Assembly (NCBI GenBank): GCA_902494545.1
Contig: CABUTP010000120.1
Coordinates: 1-5,212, forward strand
Length of the DNA: 5,212 nt
DNA from: an uncultured Collinsella sp.
GTDB taxonomy: Bacteria; Actinomycetota; Coriobacteriia; Coriobacteriales; Coriobacteriaceae
Direction of reading: 5' to 3'
Numbering within the stretch: the first letter of the stretch is position 1; every line of letters starts with the position of its first letter. Shown piece by piece: positions 1-4,675 of this stretch. The notes beneath the pieces were generated by a model. It did not search any database and was not told where the DNA came from. It was given only the letters and a program-made list of their open reading frames with translations. The position numbers and the translations under genes are program-made.

Positions 1-1761
1 AAGCGGCGTCGCCATGGATATTTTCGCACGTCGCGCTGACACGACGGGAAGCTCAAAGGCAAACCCCATCGCCAGCAAAAACCACGTGAGCGCATAGGTT
101 GCAATTATGGCGGCCACCAGGCCGCCCGCCACGGCATGCTGGGAAAACACGGCGCATGCGAGTGCGGCCAGAACCGGAACCTCACAGGCGGAAAGGGCCA
201 ACACGCCCTGCAGGAACCCCGCGCGGCGATTGCGCGCCAAGGCTCCGACGGCAATGCCCGCCACGCTCGGCAGCGCCAACGCCAGCACGGCGACGATGCT
301 CGGCAGCTTCCCGGACCACACAAGCGGTCCCACGACGAGCGTCACATGGGCGCCCGACGCCAACAGCGTCGCTGATACCACAACCGCAGCCCAAAGCACG
401 CCGCACGCCGCCGTCGCACCAACCATCGCCGCACGCCGGGCCGCGTGCCCCGATACCTCCATCGGGCACGGCATGAGCGGCTCGGCGCGAAGCGAGCGGG
501 CGACATTTTGCGCATAGTGGTCGCAAAATGCCGAGAGCGCCGCCTCCACCGCAGCCGGCTCGGGACGATCTTCCTGATGGCAGGACAGGCAGGCCATCAC
601 CACATCGAACAGCTGAGCGTCGACAAACGCCAGCGCATCGCGCAGATCCTCGGAATTTGGATCGAGCCCCAGCTGCTGAGCCTGTTCGGCCGCGGCAAGT
701 GCCACATCGGGCTCGCGTCGCAGCAGTTGCGTCAAGTCGCAGCCGGGCGCGTGGGCGCCGACGGGATAATCGGGCAGCGTATCCATCTTGAGACGATAAG
801 GGCTGGCGATATCGCGCGTCTTTTTGCGCGAGCCCGAAGTACCCGACGTGCCCGGCGCTACTTCGTACGGCGCGACACCGGCGATGAGCTCATAGACCGT
901 GCTCGCCGCGGCATACACGTCGATTGCCGGCGACATGCGCAAAACGCGCAGGTCGGCAATATCGTCGGTGAGCATCTCGGGCGGAGCGTAGGCAACCGTC
1001 GCGCGACGCAACGTGGCGTAGCGCTCTGTAAAGGACTCCCTGCCGCCGGTTCCCGCCACCGCAGAGGCAGGCTCGAGCGCCAGCGACGAGCCAAAATCGA
1101 TGAGGCACAAATCGAACGTGCCTTCGGCAAGCTGTCGGTCGAGCGGCAGGCGCGCCGTGCGCACCATAATATTGGCCGGCGAGATGTCGCGATGGACGAA
1201 CCCCTCCCCCACCAAGCTCATGCGGCAGAGCAGATCGAACAGGTCGCGACCCAGGCGCGCCGCCACGAGCGGCGACAGACGCCCGGCATCGTCCACGGCA
1301 AAGCGCGGGCGCAGGCGAGCGAGCGTCTCGCCCTCGACCCACTCCATGACAATCGCGGGCACGCCGTCGACCTCGCCCCACCCGTACAAGCGGGGAAAGC
1401 CCTTAAGGCCCGAAAGGGCACGATGGCATTCATATTCCTCGCGAAACGCCGCCTTGAACTTGGTGACCAGCGCCTCGTGGGCGACATCGTCATCAAATTC
1501 GTCGCACGTTGGCAAGATGAGCTGCTTGAGCGCCACGGCCTCGCCCTGCGCGTTGACGGCACGCGTCACACGGCCGATACCGCCGCGGCGCATGGTGGCG
1601 TCGTCGGCAAACAGCATCGTAAAACGGCGCAGGTAGGCGGGAAGCTCGTCCGGGCCCAGCGCAATGGCGGGCTCAAACCCTCCAACGCGCGCCAGGCGCA
1701 GGCCCACCATAGGGTCGCGGTTTAGCGCGCACGATGCGCTAGAAGCAAGGCTATTCGTCAT
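1..1761 (-). CDS. Membrane-associated Ser/Thr protein kinase (3' end outside window)
   Basis: The reading frame is open from an ATG at 1761 to the window edge (587 codons, no stop), so the C-terminus is missing. The N-terminal 45-415 is a Hanks-type kinase domain. Visible elements are a GG-I-G-R-V nucleotide loop (60-65), the ATP lysine K79 in AVALK, a helix-C glutamate near E108/E109, the hinge VMEWVEG (138-144), the catalytic loop HRDISPANIM (190-199, base D192, metal ligand N197), DFG (222-224), an activation loop with Thr/Ser residues including T255, APPE (259-262), the helix-F aspartate D281 in IDVYA and a late R399-P. All catalytic residues are present, so it should be active and phosphorylate Ser/Thr in the cytoplasm. 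About four hydrophobic helices follow (roughly 444-469, 486-509, 515-539, 543-572), unlike the single helix plus PASTA of PknB. The start overlaps the preceding stop (ATGA) without a Shine-Dalgarno, implying translational coupling. Substrate unknown. Confidence 0.93.
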   Translation of the reverse strand, partial: MTNSLASSASCALNRDPMVGLRLARVGGFEPAIALGPDELPAYLRRFTMLFADDATMRRGGIGRVTRAVNAQGEAVALKQLILPTCDEFDDDVAHEALVTKFKAAFREEYECHRALSGLKGFPRLYGWGEVDGVPAIVMEWVEGETLARLRPRFAVDDAGRLSPLVAARLGRDLFDLLCRMSLVGEGFVHRDISPANIMVRTARLPLDRQLAEGTFDLCLIDFGSSLALEPASAVAGTGGRESFTERYATLRRATVAYAPPEMLTDDIADLRVLRMSPAIDVYAAASTVYELIAGVAPYEVAPGTSGTSGSRKKTRDIASPYRLKMDTLPDYPVGAHAPGCDLTQLLRREPDVALAAAEQAQQLGLDPNSEDLRDALAFVDAQLFDVVMACLSCHQEDRPEPAAVEAALSAFCDHYAQNVARSLRAEPLMPCPMEVSGHAARRAAMVGATAACGVLWAAVVVSATLLASGAHVTLVVGPLVWSGKLPSIVAVLALALPSVAGIAVGALARNRRAGFLQGVLALSACEVPVLAALACAVFSQHAVAGGLVAAIIATYALTWFLLAMGFAFELPVVSARRAKISMATPL

Positions 1762-2666
1762 AGGGCGATCGCCGCCACGTTGGTATTGAAGGTGTTGAGC
1801 GCGACGTCGTCATCGCCGTAATGCCCCACCCATTTGCACAGATTGGTGTAGCAGCCCCATAGGTTGGCGTACTGCCGATACCACTTTGAGTGGGGAGAAA
1901 ACGTTTGCCGGCCAAACTCGGCACGGATGACAAACATATCGTTGGCCAGGGTGTCGCACGGTCCGGTATCACCCGTAGCGTTATAGGTCGAAACCACGCT
2001 GTTGGCGCGGGCGACATAGCCATCGAGCATGTTGTATTTGGTCACGAGCCAACTGTGAATACTCTCCTCCTCGGCAGCCGAGAGGCCACCCGAGCCCGCG
2101 TCCCCGCCGGTACCGCCGTCCGTCGAGCCACCACTCGAAGATCCACCGCCAGAGGCGGAGCCCGAACCGGAACCGCCGCCCGAGCTCGACGAACCGGTGC
2201 CAGAACCGGACCCGTCCGAGCCGCCGGGCTTACCCGTCTGCTGCGTATCCTGCTCTTTCTGCTGCTCCGCCTTGTTAACGACAGAAGCCACGCTGTTATT
2301 GGAAAGCTTCGTAATGACCTTGGTGTTGGTGAGCACGATGGTCTTGCCGTTTGCCAGCGTGATCTCGTTGGACGCCTGCTCGCCCTCGTCCGCGGGATCG
2401 ACGCCAAACACGGTGCGCCCGACCACACTCGCCCACGCATATCCAGTTGTCGTTCCCAAGTCGCTTTTGGCCTTGCGCCCAATATGCAGCTCGCGCGCAG
2501 CATGCGCCTGCACCATGGACGGCACCGTCATGCCATAAGCCGAAACACCGGCTATGACCAGCACGAGCGAGCAAAACAGCAGCACATACGCCCGAGGCGC
2601 CAGGCCCAGCCGGCGTCGCATGCGCACCGCGGCGCCATGCTTTGTCTGAGTGCCCCCGGGCCGCAT
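1758..2666 (-). CDS. Membrane-anchored protein with Gly/Ser linker and unknown external domain
   Basis: This is a 302-residue protein of no family I recognise. The ATG at 2666 is chosen because GGAGGAGA lies just upstream; the frame stays open to 2855, but that extension crosses a predicted promoter and hairpin. Residues 1-25 are basic (RMRRR at 16-20), followed by one membrane helix at about 27-47, so the rest is predicted to be outside the cell. Residues 50-145 form an exported region with Thr/Val/Asn-rich stretches and a charged KAEQQKEQD segment. Residues 148-194 are almost pure Gly/Ser/Asp/Thr, a flexible linker. Residues 195-302 look helical and aromatic-rich, with cysteines C237, C272 and C277 that could form a disulfide. 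The stop overlaps the kinase start by 4 bp, so the two proteins are probably made together. A role as the kinase's external sensor or surface partner is inference. A cleaved signal peptide is possible but no clear cleavage site is seen. Confidence 0.88.
   Translation of the reverse strand: MRPGGTQTKHGAAVRMRRRLGLAPRAYVLLFCSLVLVIAGVSAYGMTVPSMVQAHAARELHIGRKAKSDLGTTTGYAWASVVGRTVFGVDPADEGEQASNEITLANGKTIVLTNTKVITKLSNNSVASVVNKAEQQKEQDTQQTGKPGGSDGSGSGTGSSSSGGGSGSGSASGGGSSSGGSTDGGTGGDAGSGGLSAAEEESIHSWLVTKYNMLDGYVARANSVVSTYNATGDTGPCDTLANDMFVIRAEFGRQTFSPHSKWYRQYANLWGCYTNLCKWVGHYGDDDVALNTFNTNVAAIAL
2085..2225 (-). repeat. Low-complexity Gly/Ser linker coding region
   Basis: This segment encodes residues 148-194 of the membrane-anchored protein, which are nearly all Gly and Ser with a few Asp, Thr and Ala. 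At DNA level it is degenerate rather than a clean tandem repeat: short words such as CCGGAACCG recur but codons vary. It should act as an unstructured spacer separating the membrane-proximal part from the C-terminal domain, and its length may vary between strains. Confidence 0.85.
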
Positions 2667-2670
2667 GCGT

Positions 2671-2678
2671 TCTCCTCC
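2671..2678 (-). promoter_or_regulatory. Strong Shine-Dalgarno deciding the start at 2666
   Basis: The minus strand reads GGAGGAGA, with GGAGG placed 7 nt before the ATG at 2666. This is the best anti-16S match near this gene and fixes the start internally, 63 codons downstream of the farthest possible ATG at 2855. Confidence 0.85.
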
Positions 2679-2679
2679 A

Positions 2680-2706
2680 ACAAAAACACGCCGCTTAAAA
2701 GCGGCG
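2680..2706 (-). terminator. Terminator-like hairpin in the leader of the membrane-protein gene
   Basis: The minus strand holds a perfect 8-bp inverted repeat, CGCCGCTT and AAGCGGCG around two bases (2689-2706; equally 7 bp with a 4-nt loop). TGTTTTTGTT follows directly (2688-2679), the form of an intrinsic terminator for minus-strand transcription. It ends next to the Shine-Dalgarno, leaving no room for a promoter between it and the gene. It therefore either ends recR-side transcripts partially or acts as an attenuator in the leader of the downstream pair. Confidence 0.6.
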
Positions 2707-2728
2707 CATTCTTTCATATTCACATTTG

Positions 2729-2759
2729 AGTGTATCAGCGAACCCAAAAGGCTGCGCAA
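2729..2759 (-). promoter_or_regulatory. Candidate promoter for the membrane protein/kinase pair
   Basis: The minus strand has an extended -10, TGATACACT (TGn followed by TACACT, 2737-2729), with a weak -35-like TTGCGC (2759-2754) 19 bp upstream. Transcription would start near 2722 and give a leader of roughly 56 nt containing the hairpin and the Shine-Dalgarno. The -10 matches consensus at 4 of 6 positions, so this is a suggestion only. Confidence 0.35.
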
Positions 2760-2820
2760 CGAATGGGCAAATACGAGGTGTAGACGGACCCATCCACGCG
2801 ATAAGCGGATGAAAAGCAGG

Positions 2821-2836
2821 TTTGTTGAACAACAAA
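2821..2836. repeat. Short perfect inverted repeat, possible operator
   Basis: TTTGTTG and CAACAAA flank two A residues, giving a 16-bp near-continuous dyad in the recR-downstream intergenic region. It lies about 100 bp upstream of the candidate transcription start for the membrane protein/kinase pair. It is compact and AT-rich, like a binding site for a dimeric regulator, but no T-tract follows, so it is not a terminator. Function unknown. Confidence 0.4.
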
Positions 2837-2909
2837 TGCATGAACGTGTGCCCAATTATGAGTGCCCCGTGCGGCAGGTCGACGGGACATGCCGTGGAGC
2901 TAACGCCGC

Positions 2910-3506
2910 CTAGATCGCGCGGCGGGCCTCGATAGCGCGGCCAAGCGTAAGCTCGTCGGCATACTCCAAGTCGCCGCCCACGGGAAGGCCGCTCGCAAGA
3001 CGCGATACCTCAACGCCCAATGGCTTAATGGTGCGAGCAAGGTAGCTCGCCGTGGTCTCGCCCTCAATGTTGGGGTTGGTGGCGATAATGACCTCGTGGA
3101 TGTCCTCGTGGCCCAGGCGCGCCAGCAGCTCGCGGATATGCAGCTGCTCGGGACCAATCTTGTCCATGGGGCTGATCACGCCGCCCAGCACATGGTAGAG
3201 GCCATGGTAGCTGCCCGTGCGCTCGATTGCCTGGACGTCGCGCGGCTCGCCCACCACGCAAATGCGAGTGGTATCGCGCATCGGGTCCTGGCAGATGGAG
3301 CACTCGTCGGCCGTGGCGTAGTTAAAGCAACGGCTGCAAAAGTGGACCTCCTGCTTGACCTCCAGGATGGCCTCGGCCAGGCGGCGGGCCTCCTCGGCAT
3401 CGGCCTCGAGCAGGTAATAGGCGATGCGCTGGGCCGACTTGGGACCAATGCCCGGCAGACGACCCAGCTCATCGAGCAGTTTTTGCAGACTTTGATTCGC
3501 ACTCAT
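2910..3506 (-). CDS. recR: Recombination mediator protein RecR
   Basis: RecR acts with RecF and RecO to load RecA on single-stranded DNA at gaps during recombinational repair. The 198-residue length is typical of the family. An N-terminal helix-hairpin-helix DNA-binding motif is visible around GRLPGIGPKSAQRIAYYLL (15-33). A zinc finger follows with C57-x2-C60-x8-C69-x2-C72. The Toprim domain starts near ICVVGEPRD (82-90) and contains ATNPNIEGETTASYL (142-156) with acidic E148 and E150. The conserved tail has SGLPVGGDLEYADELTLGRA. All hallmark residues are intact. The ATG at 3506 lies 13 nt after the ybaB stop and has no clear Shine-Dalgarno, only an AT-rich GCATATAT, so its translation probably depends on ybaB upstream. 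The ybaB-recR pairing is a standard bacterial arrangement. Confidence 0.98.
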   Translation of the reverse strand: MSANQSLQKLLDELGRLPGIGPKSAQRIAYYLLEADAEEARRLAEAILEVKQEVHFCSRCFNYATADECSICQDPMRDTTRICVVGEPRDVQAIERTGSYHGLYHVLGGVISPMDKIGPEQLHIRELLARLGHEDIHEVIIATNPNIEGETTASYLARTIKPLGVEVSRLASGLPVGGDLEYADELTLGRAIEARRAI

Positions 3507-3519
3507 ATATATGCGTGTC

Positions 3520-3840
3520 TTAGAACGGCATGCCCGGGATGTTGAGGCCGCCGGTGATGGCGCCCATCTGCTTGTTGGCGAGCTCGTTGACGCCGCGGAC
3601 GGCCTCGTTGACAGCAGCCATGATCATGTCCTGCAGCATATCGACGTCCTCGGGATCGAGGGCATCGGGATCAATGGTGAGGTTGACGAGCTCCATCTCG
3701 CCGTTAACGGTCACCTTGACCATACCGCCGCCGGCAGAGGCGTCGACGGTCTGGGACTTGAGGTTCTCCTGCGCGGCGGCAAGCTGCTCCTGCATCTTGC
3801 GAGCCTGCTTCATCATCTGCTGCATGTTCATACCGGCCAT
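3520..3840 (-). CDS. ybaB: YbaB/EbfC family nucleoid-associated protein
   Basis: This 106-residue protein matches the YbaB/EbfC family in length and layout. It has a Met/Gln-rich N-terminal helix (MNMQQMMKQARKMQEQLAAAQ, about 4-24), a central beta section with GGGMVKVTVNGEMELVNLTIDP (about 37-58), and a C-terminal helix beginning at DVDMLQDMIMAAVNEA (65-80). Family members form tweezer-shaped dimers that bind DNA and are nearly always encoded between dnaX and recR; a link with replication or repair is suggested but the exact role is unsettled. The start at 3840 is supported by AAAGGAG 5 nt upstream. Here the usual contact with dnaX is broken by a plus-strand gene, so ybaB and recR likely have their own promoter. 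Confidence 0.97.
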   Translation of the reverse strand: MAGMNMQQMMKQARKMQEQLAAAQENLKSQTVDASAGGGMVKVTVNGEMELVNLTIDPDALDPEDVDMLQDMIMAAVNEAVRGVNELANKQMGAITGGLNIPGMPF

Positions 3841-3915
3841 AATGGCTCCTTTGCGTGCGGCCGCGCGACAAACTGCAAGGGCAGCCGAGACGCGGCGGGA
3901 CTTTCAAACTCAAAA

Positions 3916-3924
3916 ATCGTACCA
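3916..3924 (-). promoter_or_regulatory. Candidate extended -10 promoter for ybaB-recR
   Basis: The minus strand reads TGGTACGAT: a TGn element joined to TACGAT, which matches the -10 consensus at 4 of 6 positions. No convincing -35 is seen at 17 bp. A start near 3909 would give a leader of about 69 nt ending in the AAAGGAG ribosome binding site. Some promoter is expected here because dnaX no longer reads directly into ybaB. Confidence 0.35.
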
Positions 3925-4002
3925 CGGCGCGCGGCCAGCGAGCGGGGCGGTCGCGCTACCTCAGTCGATATACATGTCCTGGAGTGCAAGTCGCGCCTAA
4001 AG

Positions 4003-4037
4003 ATTATGCAAGGTCGAATAATTCGCATCTGCATAAT
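4003..4037. repeat. 35-bp interrupted dyad in the ybaB upstream region
   Basis: ATTATGCA (4003-4010) and TGCATAAT (4030-4037) are perfect inverted arms. The 11-bp palindrome CGAATAATTCG (4015-4025) sits exactly on the same centre at 4020. The two 4-nt spacers AGGT and CATC do not pair. This nested symmetry fits an operator for a regulator with paired half-sites, or an RNA hairpin with an internal loop on either strand. It lies about 160 bp upstream of ybaB and 145 bp upstream of the plus-strand gene, in the most AT-rich part of the window. Confidence 0.6.
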
Positions 4038-4140
4038 ATTGAAAGCTAAATCTTGTAGAGCCGGAATCCGACATTTAATGCGTACCACTAAATGGCCAAA
4101 TGCCGAGCCACTACTCGAGGCGGCGCTCATGACGGCGGGG

Positions 4141-4146
4141 TATAAT
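4141..4146 (+). promoter_or_regulatory. Consensus -10 box for the plus-strand membrane gene
   Basis: A perfect TATAAT lies 34 bp before the ATG at 4181, giving an expected leader near 29 nt with GGAGG (4170-4174) 6 nt before the start. The region 17 bp upstream (AGGCGG) is not a -35. A perfect TTGACA at 4151-4156 lies downstream of the -10 with no partner at 17 bp, so it looks accidental. Confidence 0.5.
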
Positions 4147-4180
4147 CTGATTGACATAGATAGCAATTTGGAGGTGCCCC

Positions 4181-4654
4181 ATGAATGCCCCCGACATGCT
4201 CCAGAACATCCGCTCAAAACACCCCGTTGCATATGTGGTTCTCTATCTCTTTGTCGGCTGGGCATTGCTGGTTGTCATCACCCATGCTATAGCCTTTGGA
4301 GCAGAACTGCTGGTAGCCAGCTCGGACCAGCCCGTCGTCAAATGGGAAGCGACCGATGAGTGCACCGACGGAACCCGAACCATTTACTACAACAGCCCGT
4401 CCCTCTACCAAGAGTTCAAGGTCAAGATAAAGGACTCCAAGATTGTCGATGCCGAACCGGGCTCTTTCTTGACAATCGGAGCAACCCTCAACGCCGAGCA
4501 AGTCGAGCACACGGACAGCTATGCGGCGTATCGTATCGACCTCAGCATCCTAGACCGACCGTCGCGTACCTGCCTGCTCGAATGCGAGATACGTGGCACC
4601 ACACTACACATGTCCGAAATACAGATGCGCCCGGACATTGAGCCCTCTTCTTGA
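4181..4654 (+). CDS. Unrecognised small membrane-anchored protein
   Basis: This 157-residue protein belongs to no family I recognise. The ATG at 4181 is supported by GGAGG 6 nt upstream. Residues 1-15 are polar, about 16-43 form one long hydrophobic segment (VAYVVLYLFVGWALLVVITH and onward), and 44-157 are a soluble domain with alternating hydrophobic/polar stretches that look beta-rich, including EFKVKIKDSKIVDAEPG and TCLLECEIRGTTLHMSEIQM. Cysteines are C61, C131 and C135. Topology cannot be fixed because flanking charges are weak; an external domain is the simpler guess. The gene lies opposite to the dnaX-ybaB-recR direction, between dnaX and ybaB, and ends 21 bp from the dnaX stop, converging with it. 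Its GC is about 55% against roughly 65% in the kinase gene, suggesting a different history. Confidence 0.85.
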   Translation: MNAPDMLQNIRSKHPVAYVVLYLFVGWALLVVITHAIAFGAELLVASSDQPVVKWEATDECTDGTRTIYYNSPSLYQEFKVKIKDSKIVDAEPGSFLTIGATLNAEQVEHTDSYAAYRIDLSILDRPSRTCLLECEIRGTTLHMSEIQMRPDIEPSS

Positions 4655-4675
4655 GCGGTATACCCGCCCGCACGG

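Larger units (their letters stand above)
3841..4180. other. Divergent intergenic region between ybaB and the plus-strand gene
   Basis: No coding sequence is supported here on either strand. The ybaB-proximal part (about 3841-3960) is GC-rich and holds its ribosome binding site and a possible -10. From about 4000 to 4100 the sequence turns AT-rich (37% GC in 4021-4080) and contains the nested dyad. The right end carries the TATAAT box and Shine-Dalgarno of the plus-strand gene. No tRNA, IS end or CRISPR repeat is seen. Confidence 0.7.

Noticed and set aside
445..1725. A 426-codon plus-strand open frame rich in Arg and Ala
   Set aside because: It lies antisense to the kinase gene, whose frame carries every conserved kinase motif. 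The plus frame has only low-complexity basic sequence typical of GC-rich shadows.
1764..1773. GGCGATCGCC palindrome just before the kinase start, resembling a HIP1-type site
   Set aside because: It is a single copy inside coding sequence (Ala-Ile-Ala) in a GC-rich genome, so chance is enough to explain it.
2085..2225. Gly/Ser linker as a phase-variable tandem repeat
   Set aside because: Codons are mixed and no unit repeats cleanly, so slipped-strand switching is not supported.
1890..2729. 279-codon plus-strand open frame
   Set aside because: It is antisense to the Gly/Ser-linker protein and Arg/Thr/Ala-rich, with no domain. It is explained by the GC-rich complementary codons.
2667..2855. 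63-codon N-terminal extension of the membrane-protein gene from the ATG at 2855
   Set aside because: It would run through the candidate promoter and terminator-like hairpin, and it has no good ribosome binding site. GGAGGAG sits perfectly before the ATG at 2666.
2863..2889. Hairpin after recR (8-bp arms with one G-U pair, 11-nt loop)
   Set aside because: There is no U-rich tail on the recR strand and the loop is long. It is not convincing as a terminator.
4151..4156. Perfect TTGACA upstream of the plus-strand gene
   Set aside because: No -10 box lies 16-18 bp downstream; the position falls in the Shine-Dalgarno and start region, so it is likely accidental.
3511..4359. 282-codon plus-strand frame spanning ybaB, the intergenic region and part of the next gene
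   Set aside because: It crosses a promoter region and two supported genes in other frames; its composition is incoherent along its length.
4655..4675. Possible bidirectional terminator between the convergent plus-strand gene and dnaX
   Set aside because: Only a 4-bp GCGG/CCGC stem around TATAC is visible, with no T-tract on either strand. It is too weak to call.
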